A DNA stretch of 32,985 bases from Blastocladiella britannica (Eukaryota; Blastocladiomycota; Blastocladiomycetes; Blastocladiales; Blastocladiaceae). The translations under genes and the position numbers were made by a program. Within the stretch, counting starts at the first letter, position 1. Each line of letters starts with the position of its first letter. The notes beneath the pieces were generated by a model. The model saw only the letters and a list, made by a program, of their open reading frames with translations, was not told the origin of the DNA and ran no database searches. Shown in pieces: positions 9,995 to 20,014 of this stretch. The stretch covers positions 1 through 32,985 of the forward strand of contig MU624668.1 of the NCBI GenBank assembly GCA_025349905.2, written 5' to 3'.

Positions 9995-10322
9995 GGTATG
10001 ATCTTCTGTTACTTTCTTAATGCGTTCAATTTTGATAAATGTTGACGGAAAGAGAGAGCTTGGAATGGCATATGATTGTGCATTAACATGACTACTTTAT
10101 TATTCTGAATGGCTCGACACGTCTTATCGAGAGAGCACATTGGGCAGCCGGATCTTTTCCTTTCGTGTTGTCCTTTTTTTTTTCTTTTTTTTCTTTTTTT
10201 TGCTGTCGGTTTTTGGTTGATCGATCAATTCCGCCTTAATTTTGCAACTGGTCACGTACGACTTGGTTCAAAACATCAACAACAAACGAACCTCTTCGCC
10301 CCCCCGAAAAAATAAAACCAAA
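9995..10322. promoter_or_regulatory. Divergent promoter region, PP2C / eIF3b
   Basis: This 328-base gap lies between two start codons and I see no gene in it. It contains a T-rich tract on the + strand (10173-10201), a perfect 12-base palindrome TTGATCGATCAA (10217-10228) and an A-rich leader right before the eIF3b ATG. T-rich tracts just upstream of highly expressed genes often mark nucleosome-free promoters. Confidence 0.5.
10217..10228. promoter_or_regulatory. Perfect palindrome TTGATCGATCAA
   Basis: This 12-base perfect dyad lies 16 bases downstream of the T-rich tract and 95 bases before the eIF3b start codon. It could be a binding site for a dimeric factor. Such a site may also occur by chance, so this is tentative. 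Confidence 0.25.
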
Positions 10323-12689
10323 ATGACAAACGTGCCGCTCCCACCGACCCTGCGCATCGACCAGATCCCGCTGTCCGTCGACCTCGATGACGTGGACGCC
10401 CTGGACGCGCACATTGACTACGCGGACCTGGAGGCCGCGCACCGCGTGCACGCCGCCGACCCGTTCGAGACCGTGCTGGTGATTGACGGCGTGCCCATTG
10501 TCGACGAGGGCAAGCGCGACAAGTTGTTTTCGGTGATCCGCAAGCAGTTTGCCAAGGAGGGCGTCAAGATCAAGGACGACGGGTTCGCGATGCCCATGCA
10601 CGACGTCAAGGGCAAGCCGACGTCGAAAGGGTACATGTTTGTCGATTTCGAGACCGCCGCCGACGCGGCCAAGGCGCTCAAGGACCTGCAGCACTTCAAG
10701 TTCGACAAGTCGCACACGTTCTTCCTGAACCCGTTTGCGGACGTGGCCAAGTTCGCCGACGCGCCCGAGGTCTGGGACGAGGAGGCCGCCTGTGGTCCGG
10801 CCCCGACGTACAAGGACGTTGGGTTTCTGCGCGACTGGCTGCTGGACCCGCAGGCCCGCGACCAGTTTGCAGTGCACAACGACGAGACGTTGTCGCTTTT
10901 GTGGTGCAACAAGGACAAGGCGCCGCCGGTGGCATTCGAGAAGGAAGGGTGGACCGACTCGTACTTTACGTGGTCCCCTCAGGGGTCGTACCTGACGACG
11001 CTGCACCGGCCTGGAGCGGCGCTGTGGGGCACCAAGTCCATGGACTCTCTGCGGCGGTTCCCGCACCCGGGCGTGCGCATGATTGATTTCTCGCCCAACG
11101 AGTCGTTCCTGGTGACGTTTTCGCCCGAGCCGCTGGCCAAGCCGTCGCCCAACAACAAGCTCCGGCCGTGGGGGCCCGAGTCCGAGGGCCACCATATCAT
11201 TGTCTGGAACGTCAAGACGGGCATGGTTTTGCGCACGTTCTCGCTGACCGACGAGGAGACGGCGTCGCGCCACGTGGACTGGCCGCTGTTCAAGTGGTCG
11301 TGGGACGAAAAGTACCTCGCCCGCATGGCCACCAAGGCCAAGATTTCGATCTACGAGTCGGCGACCATGACTCTCCTCGACAAGAAGTCGCTCACTCTCC
11401 CTGGTGTCACCGAGTTTGAGTGGATGCCGTACACGCCCGACGACGAGGAGGAGGAGGAGACCACTGCTGCGGACAACAAGACCACCAAGGCCGCGACCGT
11501 GGGTGGGAGCCAGGCCGAGCTGTCGACCAACAAGAAGGGCGGCAACAAGAAGGGTGGCGCCAACAAGAAGAAAGAGGCCTCGACCAAGCGCAACCTGCTT
11601 CCGCCGCACGTCCTGGCGTTCTTTATTCCGCAGCAGGGCACCGACAAGCCCGCGCAGCTGACGATCATGTCGGTTCCCGACCGCCAGATCATCCGGTCCA
11701 AGCAGGTCTTCTTTGGACTGGGCGGCAAGATCCACTTCCACCCGCAGGGCGACTACTTGCTGTTCAAGGTGGACCGCACCAACCGTTCTGGCAAGGCCAG
11801 CTACGTGTCGCTGGAGGTGTTCCGGTTGCGCGAGCGTGATTTCCCCGCCGACTCGCTGGAGCTCACCGAAATCATCACCGCGTTCGGGTGGGAGCCGTAC
11901 GGCAAGCGGTTTGCGATCGTGACTACTACCGACGTGCCGACCGCCGACCTGGACATCAAGGCGGTGCTGGCGGGCGCACCGACCAAGATGACGTCAGCGA
12001 TTTACGAGGTGGAGCCGGCGACCGAGAAGAACGGCAAGCAGGCCGCGGTGCCCGGCGGCGTGAAGTTGGTCAAGTCGTTCGCGCGCCGGTCGGTCAACTC
12101 GGTGTTCTGGTCGCCCAAGGGCCGGTACGTGGTCTTTGCCGGGCTCCGCAACTTGCAGGGCATTCTCGAGTTCTACGACGTGGACGCGGCCGCCGATGCG
12201 GGGCGCGACATGTCGGTGACCACCACGACCATGGTCAACGGCAAAGAAGTCACCTCCGTCAAGCACCTGGAGCCTGTGGTGATGCTGGCCAACAACGACC
12301 ACCACGGCGCGACCGATGTGGCCTGGGACCCGACCGGTCGGTTCCTGTTGTCCGTGGTCTCCATGTGGTCCAAGGGCGCCGACAACGGGTACATGTTGTG
12401 GGACGTCAAGGGCACGTTGCTAACCAAGCAAGCGCGTGATAAGCTGAAGCTGGTGGTGTGGCGTCCGCGCCCCCGTTCCTTGGTCACGGCGGCAAAACTC
12501 AAGCAGATCCGCAAGAACATCAAGTCTTATGCGCGCGAGTTCGAGGTGCTGGACGCCACCGAGTCGTCAGCATTGTCGGCGGCCGACGTCGAGCTGCGCC
12601 GCACGCTGTTCGAGGAGTGGTACTCGTTCCACTCGGACGCGCTCATGACGTACGAGGCCGTGGACGAGGTGGTCTCCCGCATCAACTGA
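10323..12689 (+). CDS. EIF3B: Translation initiation factor eIF3 subunit b (Prt1)
   Basis: This is the scaffold subunit of eIF3, which holds the 43S pre-initiation complex together on the 40S ribosome. It is a single exon of 788 residues. The ATG at 10323 follows an A-rich leader. The frame stays open upstream but has no earlier ATG. The order is standard. An RRM comes first (VLVIDGVPIVDEGKRDKLF and TSKGYMFVDFETAADAAKAL). The large beta-propeller follows (ETLSLLWCNKDK, YFTWSPQGSYLTTLHRPGAA, NGYMLWDVKGT). The C-terminal helix carries EEWYSFHSDALMTYEAVDEV. One blade holds a charged insert of about 50 residues, from the acidic run DDEEEEETTAA to a Lys/Asn/Gly-rich NKKGGNKKGGANKKK. I do not recall this insert from well-known members. 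This is the only gene here with no intron, and its codon use is strongly G/C-ending, in line with high expression. Confidence 0.97.
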   Translation: MTNVPLPPTLRIDQIPLSVDLDDVDALDAHIDYADLEAAHRVHAADPFETVLVIDGVPIVDEGKRDKLFSVIRKQFAKEGVKIKDDGFAMPMHDVKGKPTSKGYMFVDFETAADAAKALKDLQHFKFDKSHTFFLNPFADVAKFADAPEVWDEEAACGPAPTYKDVGFLRDWLLDPQARDQFAVHNDETLSLLWCNKDKAPPVAFEKEGWTDSYFTWSPQGSYLTTLHRPGAALWGTKSMDSLRRFPHPGVRMIDFSPNESFLVTFSPEPLAKPSPNNKLRPWGPESEGHHIIVWNVKTGMVLRTFSLTDEETASRHVDWPLFKWSWDEKYLARMATKAKISIYESATMTLLDKKSLTLPGVTEFEWMPYTPDDEEEEETTAADNKTTKAATVGGSQAELSTNKKGGNKKGGANKKKEASTKRNLLPPHVLAFFIPQQGTDKPAQLTIMSVPDRQIIRSKQVFFGLGGKIHFHPQGDYLLFKVDRTNRSGKASYVSLEVFRLRERDFPADSLELTEIITAFGWEPYGKRFAIVTTTDVPTADLDIKAVLAGAPTKMTSAIYEVEPATEKNGKQAAVPGGVKLVKSFARRSVNSVFWSPKGRYVVFAGLRNLQGILEFYDVDAAADAGRDMSVTTTTMVNGKEVTSVKHLEPVVMLANNDHHGATDVAWDPTGRFLLSVVSMWSKGADNGYMLWDVKGTLLTKQARDKLKLVVWRPRPRSLVTAAKLKQIRKNIKSYAREFEVLDATESSALSAADVELRRTLFEEWYSFHSDALMTYEAVDEVVSRIN

Positions 12690-12734
12690 GCTTCATTTTT
12701 GTCGTAAAATTTATATATTTTTCTTTACCGAGTC

Positions 12735-15700
12735 TCATTCCATGCAAGCGCTGCTTCCTCGCGTCCCGCCCGGCCGCCGCCAATCGCCATCGAGATCGCG
12801 CGTCCGGCCCGTGGTGACCGACACGGACGGCGACAATGCGGCCGCTGGAACTGTGGTGGTTGACCCTGTTGCGTTGGAAGCAGCGATCGGTCCGTCGCCG
12901 CCATTGACACTGCCGTTTCTGGCCGATCCGCGTCTTGTCGCCGCTGCCGTCGCTGCCGCAAGAGCGGTGGTGGTCGTTGTTGCGGTGGTGCTTGCCTTAG
13001 GCGCTGCTGCGGTCACCGATGGGATTGTCGACTCGAGCTCAACCATTGGAGCGGTTCCGACGAAGGTTGCAGGAGGTGGAGTCAAATCCGCCGCTGGCGC
13101 ACCACCAACAGCAGCAGCAACAACCGCAGGAGCAGCAGCAGCAGCAGTAGCGCCACGAGCAGCAGCAGCAGGTCTCGGGTTGGCCCACACTGAAGGCGAC
13201 GACGACGAAGAAGGCTGCGGCGTGGCCACGCCCACCGCAGCAGCGGTCGGTGCCGAGCTGCTGGATGTAACGGGAGGCGGCGGTGTCTCGGACGTGGGCG
13301 ACGACGGGGCCGTACCTGCGGCCGACCCGGGCGCCGACGCCGCCGACGGCACCGATGCGGTGGTTTGAACGACCTGGGCCCACGATACCATCACCGACGA
13401 TGCCGATGACGACGCAGGCGACGCTTGTGCTGCAGTTGCTGCTGATGCACTGGCGACGCGGGTCGCGGCAACCAGCAATGACGGCGGCAACGTGGGCGAC
13501 GACGCGCGACTCACTGACCGGCGCATGTCCGGCGCAGCAGTTGCTGTTGTTGACGACGTCGATGATCCCAGCGTGGGCCACGCGTCGGGTGCGCTTGTGG
13601 GCGGGGCCGGTGGAGGTGGTACTGACGCGGCGGCGGTTGCTGCATCGGTCGCTGCTGCCAACGCCGCGGCTTCTTCTTCTTCGCGCTGTTGGCGCTGGGC
13701 CTCCTTTTTCGCCCCTTTTCGGCGCGTGCCCTTGCTCGAGGAGGCAGGCGTCGCGGCCGCAGACGACGCGGAGCCGACGGACGTGGAAGCGCCGTCGGCC
13801 GAAGATGACGACGCCTTGGCTTGCCCGCGTGCCGTCGCCGACTTTGGCCCTGCCGCCGCCGCTGGCCCTGCAGTGGGTGTGGCTGCGGCCGTCGTCGCGG
13901 CTGCCTCAAGTGTACCAGAAGCGGCAGCGGAAGCAACTGTCGACGCGTACGACGAAGCGGCCGACCGTGACACGCTGCCGCCGTTACTGCTGCTGCCGAC
14001 GCTGCCCGCGCTCGCGGTATCGTCCACCGCCACCACTGCCGGTGCAGCAGCGGCAGCACCGGTCGCCGGGACCGGCCGAGCAGTAGCAGCCAAAGAAGCC
14101 GCCGCACTCAACGGCGCAGCGCGCGGTCCCGGATACCCAGCCGAGACCCCAATCGACGACGTGCGCGCCGCCTTGCGCGTCGCCAACGCCTGAGCAGCGG
14201 CCGCCGCGCGCATTTCGACCTCGACCGCCGTGGACGCCGCCGGCAAGATCAAGTCCCCGGCCTCCGAGCTCCACGACATGCGCTTGCCCAGGTACGGCAC
14301 CATGGGCGTCCCGTGGCGCATCGGCTGTTGCTGGTATCCGTGCTGGCTGCTGTAGTACAGGCGGCCCGGGTGCTGCTCGAACGGGTGGTGGTGGCGCTGG
14401 GGGTGCGGTTGAGGGTACTGGCCCGCGGGATCGGGGCCGCCGCCGAGGCCGCTCTGTGGAGGTCCAGGGTAGCCGCCGGGTACCATGTACCGCTGCTGCT
14501 GCTGCTGTTGCCAGACGCCGCCGCCATGGGGGGGCTGCATGTGCTGCTGTTGCTGATGCTGCTGCGTGTAGTAGTACTGTTGTTGGTAGTGCTGCTGCTG
14601 CCGCCGAAGCATATGTTGTTGTTGCTGCTGCTGTTGCTGTTGATGGTGCTGATGATGCACTTGCTGCGGTGGCAATGGCGGGGGCGGCGCCGGCGGCAAC
14701 GCCTTGTGAGCTGGCGCCTGGTGGCGCGCGCGTCCCATACCGGCATCCGCTTCCGGCTGCTCCGCTGGCAAAGGCGCATCCGACACAGGGGGCGACTGGG
14801 CTCGCTGAAGAACCACGTCCGACGATCCCGCGTCCACCGGCTCCAAGAGCTCGTCCAGCGGCACCACCACGGAGGCGGTGGCAGTCGTGGTGGTAGTCAA
14901 CGTTGACGACGACGTCGACGCGACCTGCATTTGGTGGTGGAGCACGTGCGGGACATGGGCGCCGAGGGCGCCGACCCGGGGCGGATGCGACGAGGGCGAC
15001 ACGCTGCTGCTGGTGCTACTGCTGGTGTTGGTGCCGTGCAGCGACGGCCGCGTGCTGAGCGCCGAGCTGTACCGGCGGCCGCGATCGCTCTGGCTGTCGC
15101 TTGTCGATCCACCTGTTCCAGGTACGGCCTCGTCCGGCTGCCGTTGAGGAAGAGGGGGCCGAGGGTCGTCTCGCGATGCTGGCGGCGCAGGCTCACTGGC
15201 ACTAGCGCCATAGTAGTACGGCATCTCGCCCTGTCGCGGCGGGCTGGTGCTCTCGGGTCCTGCATACCGACCCCTATTTTTTTGTGATCAAGCAAAATCA
15301 AAATGACGAGTCAGGTTCCAGGAGCAAAGACCATATAACGAGAAAATAAAAAACAAACCCTTGTGGTTGTGGTCGCCTGGGCTTTCGGCCGTTCTGTGGG
15401 ACAGCGCCGAGCGTGGGTCCGCCCGGTGGCAATGCAAACCCGCCCGAGCTTCCGCCGGCAGGCAAAAAGTAAAACCAGGGCTGTTGCTGCTGCTGCTTGC
15501 CCGGCGCACCGGAGGAAGAAGCACTAGGTGCGTATGAGAACCCGTTGGGGGCCGATGAGGAAGAGGACGCATGGCTCCGTTGCTGCTGCCCTTGATGCTG
15601 CGGACCGCCTCGCCCGGGAGCAGTCGACGAAGAAGGAGGGTACCCGCTCAGTTCATACTGGTGCTGCTGCACATGGTACCCTGTTGGGGCTGGGCCCGGA

Positions 15701-18700
15701 TACCCAAACGAACCACCACCACCACCACCCCCTCGGCCAAACCCTTCTGCGCCAGGACCATCCGTTGGGTGAGCGAATGGCGGCGGCGGTGGCGGCGGCG
15801 GCGGCAACGGTGCCTGAGCCGAAGTAGGCAGAATCCCGTAAATGGGCGACGTCAGCGGCATCATGCTCATGGGCATGACCATGTGCGGCATCCCTGCCGG
15901 TGGCGCGTGCCGAGGATCGGCCATGTACACTCCCGCGGTAGCAGCGGCCGGTGGCGATGGCGCCGACCCGGGCGCGGTCGGGAATCGGTACTTTTCGCAC
16001 AGGTGGCTCAAGAAAAACGTGGTGGGGTTGGCCTCTGGCTCACCGCCCGTCGACCCAACGCTTCCGGTTGGTGACAGGGGAACCGCGGCGCCGCCAGCCC
16101 CGTCGCCATGGCGTGTCTGCATCGACGATTGCAGAGGAGGTGGCGGCATCAGCACCGAAGAACTCGACTCACCACTACCACCAGTCATCATTTCGTGCAA
16201 GTCCGCCGGATCCGCAGTGAGAATATGGCACACGCGCCACATTTCCTTCTTGATTCCCGCGACCGTGGTGACCGACGCGTTGTTGGCGAGGTTCCGCATC
16301 GGGTTCAGCGGGTCCTCGACGCACAGCGGCCGATAATCGCGCGATGGCATTTGCGAGACCGCCCACAGCTTGAGTTCTTTGGGCATTTCGAGCCTTGTCT
16401 GAGCGGAGGCCACCACGGCCTCGTGCTCGCGCACCATGGACCGCACCGCGTCCCAGTCGACGGTCTCGAGCCCGCGCAGCGCCACCACCGTCGCGTCGTA
16501 GTGGTACTCGAGCGCAAAGTACCGGAAAAACGTGTAGAACAGGGTGCCCAGGGTCGCGTCAATGTGCAAGGGCGGGCGGAGCGAGGCCGGCAAGTGGGTG
16601 CGAGGGGGCGATCGTGGTGGAGAGCCACTGCGGCCGCTTCTGTTGCGTGAACTAGATGACCCTGCCTGACTGGCCGATCCAGACGATACGCGAGCGGCGG
16701 CAATGGACCCGACGTGCTCGCTGACGACGCGACAGAGGTCCATGCGAATGCGCGAGCTCGGGTGCTGCGCCTCGGGCGATGCGGCAATGGTGAGCGAGCT
16801 GCTAGGTGGGATCGGCGGCATCCCAAGCCGTCTACTCCCCATCCCCGCTGCAGATCCGTGCGACGGGGGCGGCGGCGATGGTGGGGCGTCGTCCGACGGC
16901 GACTCCCAGTCCGCGAGATCCGGTGCAATGTGAGAGAGCGGTTCCACAGGCACGATCCCCACCCGCTGGAGAAAGTAGATCATGAGGATGGTCCAGCAGT
17001 AGTTGGACAGCGACCCGGCCGCCGCGTCGTTGAGCACGCGTCGCTGTGTCCAGTATTTCACCAGCACCATGAACGGCGCCACCAGCGGGTGCCATGTGAC
17101 GTAGTGCCGGATAAACAGCGTGTTGTGCAGCGCCAGCGGGTTGTTGACGTTGATGTCGCACGACAAGTGCAGTTCTGGGTCCACAAACCGCACCACGGGC
17201 ACCCGCGCGCGCGCCTTGCGCAGATCAATGTCGCGGTACCCGTGCCGGCCCAGTACCGCCGCCACCTCCAGCATCATGTTGGCTGGGTTGCGTGACAGCA
17301 TTTCCAGCATCGACTGGTAGTCGGGAGCCGGCGGGCCCCCGGAATGCCGCGATCGGCCGTCGTGGTGGCTGTAGTGCTGGTGGTGCTGATGGCGGGACCG
17401 ACCACCGCCACCACCGCCACCGCCGCCGCTGTGGCCACCAGTACCGTGGCCGCCAGTGTTGCCAGTGCTCCGTTCGTCCAAAAGCGAGCTTGACGAGGAG
17501 CGTTGCACGGATTCGCGCTCTGAGCGGTCTCGGCGCGTCCCGCTACCGCTGCCATTGCGGCGGCGACCAGCGGGCTCGGTCTGGCGTTCCTGGCGCGAGG
17601 GCCGAGGTAATGGCTCGCCCGGGCATTCGGTCAAACACACATCGACGTCCGATTGCCGGGTGCTGAGCATATTGACCGCGGATCTGATTTTCCATTTTTT
17701 TCTGTAAGTGAAAAGGTTACAAGACCACATCAACAAAAATATACCCAAATGGTAAGACAATGAACCGATGTCCCGGCCACTCGAGGTCAAAAATGCGCTG
17801 CAGTTTCTCCACCAGCCGCTTCCGCGCAGCCAGTTCCGGGTCGGTCGGGCGCAGCCGGTCGTACATGGCCCACAGCTCGTCCGTCAGCGCCGCGTCCACG
17901 TCATCCGCTAGCAGCGCTGGGACCAAGTCCGCCGGCGGCATGTAGTCGAGGCTCGGGGTTTGCGTGGACGCCGAGTTGGACGATTTGCGCGTGTGCGACG
18001 ACGAGGGCACTGCGACGCCTGGAAGAGGTTGAGCGGATGGGGTGGCTACAGCTGCAAGTGCGGCATGGGGACGGCCAGACACGGTCGGCGACGATGATGA
18101 CGACGACGGCAATGGTGCGCGGGGACCCGTCGGCGGCGTTTTCGGGGCTGCGGCAGCGGGAACCGGCGCCTGGAGCGACGAGGTCGCTATAGACCAGGCT
18201 GGAGCCGGAGCTGTAGAGGCGGCTTCAGTCGAATCGCGGCGGGGCGGCGGCGAATCAGGCGCCGATCGACTAGCCAGAGGCGATGCCCCAATCGATGCCG
18301 CCGGTGGTTTGGCAGCAGCAATACCAGCCCCGCGAACTGGAGGCGACGCCGACGATCCGCGGACCGCCGCGGATCCAGAGCTGCTCCCCGGCGCCGAGTA
18401 CGCGACCGGCGGCGGCAACGTCGTGTTAGACGGGAGCGCGACGCGAATCGGCAGCGTCGGGGGCGGAATGCCCGACGGCGATGCCATGGCCTGGTACGAC
18501 GATCGCAGGGCCGCCGGAGTCATGGGCGGAGGCGGCGACGCGCCGCTGCCGCTGCCGGCGCCGCTGGGCGTGGATGCGCGCGTGGATCCGCGCGTCGAGT
18601 GGCCGCTGGTGGACGCTGACGGCGGGCCGGTAGACGATCGGGCGGGGCGAGGCGCTCGGTGGCCGCCGCCGGGTGGGTGGTACGGAGACGTGGTCGCTGC

Positions 18701-19342
18701 TGCTGCCGGTAGAGCTGCCACAGCCGCAGCCGCTGCAGCCGCTGCGATCGCGGCAAACGACGGGGTGGAGCCTACCGCAGTGGCGGCAGTGTTCGGGGGA
18801 GTCAAGGCGCCGCCGCCGCCAGAGGGAGTTAGGGGTGACGAGTGGTCGGAGCGGCGCTGATGCGAATGCTGGCCATGGTGAGAGTGTCCTCCGCCGCCGC
18901 CGTGATGGGACGAATGGTGGCGGCCCGACGACGACAGGCGAGGACTGCTGGCAGCCGATCCGGCTGCCGATGGCACCGCGGAGGAGCGACCCGAGGACGG
19001 CGGCGACGTCGGCGACGGAGGCACCGATCCGTCGGCGGCAGGGGTGTCGGACGGGTGTTTTCGGCCGCGGTTGCCGTTTTTGCCCTTCCGGCGGGGATTG
19101 GCAGTCGTAGAACTGGTCGTGCCACTGGCAGGGGTCGCAGAAGGTCGCGTCCCACCGGCCAAAGACGACGGCGACGCCGAGGTGGTCTCGGCAGCGGCTA
19201 TGAGTGATGGAGAAGGGCTGCCTTTGGTTACGGCTGTCGATCCCTTATGTGTGGGCGGCCGAGAGGAGGAGCCGTCGCGACTGGTGCCGGCGGTGGTCGT
19301 TCCAGTGGTTTGTTGTACCAGAGCAGCAGGGGGAGTCGACAT
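12735..19342 (-). CDS. Giant Cid1/GLD-2-type nucleotidyltransferase (non-canonical poly(A) or poly(U) polymerase)
   Basis: This enzyme would add A or U tails to RNA 3' ends, steering mRNA stability. Exons (minus) are 19342-17745, 17683-15359 and 15273-12735. The introns of 61 and 85 bases both keep phase 2, giving 2153 residues, several times the usual family size. Residues 1-480 are Ser/Pro/Thr-rich and disordered. The palm starts near LTDELWAMYDRLRP and reads VLPFG|SAVNMLSTRQSDVDVC across intron 1, giving the G-S motif and D545/D547. The third aspartate is D709 (LHLSCDINVNN). Between them lies a basic Gly/His-rich insert at about 555-645. The central and PAP-associated parts show VLVKYWTQRRVLND, LSNYCWTILMIYFLQ, TLFYTFFRYFALEYHYD and CVEDPLNPMRNLANNA. 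The rest is low-complexity, with polyQ at about 1500-1585. Exon 3 could be a separate gene, but phase and splice sites fit one gene. The substrate nucleotide is not predictable here. Confidence 0.85.
14491..14670 (-). repeat. Coding CAG/CAA repeat (polyglutamine tract)
   Basis: CAG/CAA-rich coding sequence on the minus strand encodes runs of up to nine glutamines broken by His, Tyr, Arg and Met, such as QQVHHQHHQQQQQQQQQHM. Mixed CAG and CAA codons suggest selection for the glutamines rather than pure repeat slippage. It lies in exon 3 of the Cid1-type gene and gives a prion-like, Q/Y/H-rich segment. Confidence 0.8.
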
Positions 19343-20014
19343 CCGAGTTGGGGGGTAGGGTATTGCGTGAATGAGATAACTTGTGTTTGGTGCCAATTGG
19401 TTTGCCGGTTTGGTGTGGTTTGTGGTACGTGTAGTACGGCGACCCCTGAGGGAGATTTGCTGTTTAATTTTTTGCCAATTGTTGAATAGCTTGGCAAAAA
19501 AAAATGAACAAATTCGCGTGAAGAGAGTACGCACGCGGATCGGGTCGGGTACAGGCGCCAATGACAACAGGCTACACCGGGACTGACGGAAATGCGTGTC
19601 AGTTCAATCTCTTCTCGACAAGGACAGGCAACTGCGTACTGCGTACCTGACCAAAACTCAGCGTTGGTGGTGGTGGGCTGTGTCGTTCGTGTGTCGCTCG
19701 GCCCCCGTGTCTTACCGGGTACGAGCCAAGGGGTGGTCGGTTTGGTGAATTGGTGGCACCTTGATATTTTTCAATCAAAAGTGTTGGGAAAGAAGGATCG
19801 CTCATTTGCCTTTGAGAGTGTCTTGTGTGTCTTGGACCCTTGGCTACCGCCCATGGATGGACCCAGCCCTTTTCTCGCGTGTCTGACTACCGGCTTGGGT
19901 ATGGATCCTCTTACATTTTTTTATGTATACTGGCCGTCCATTTTCCAGATGTGAGTATACACATTTGTATGTCTCTCTTTCGTTGCCACCGCACCCAACT
20001 AAAAGAAAATATAA
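19343..20014. promoter_or_regulatory. Divergent promoter region, Cid1-type gene / NEMF
   Basis: At 672 bases this is the longest gene-free stretch in the window. Open frames on both strands lack coding bias and known motifs. I see no RNA gene. The end near NEMF is A-rich (AAAAGAAAATATAA before the ATG). The Cid1 frame stays open upstream of its ATG at 19342 but has no earlier ATG. Confidence 0.5.

Noticed and set aside
10236..11741. 501-codon open frame on the minus strand opposite eIF3b
   Set aside because: It mirrors a strongly conserved gene. Long antisense frames are expected from the G/C-ending codon bias, and its translation is Arg/Val/Leu-rich without motifs.
12742..14193. Two long + strand open frames opposite Cid1 exon 3
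   Set aside because: Ala/Val/Gly-rich mirror translations of low-complexity sequence. There are no splice or start context signals of their own.
19592..19954. + strand open frame in the Cid1/NEMF gap
   Set aside because: No coding bias, no motif and no splice partner. Taken as promoter DNA.
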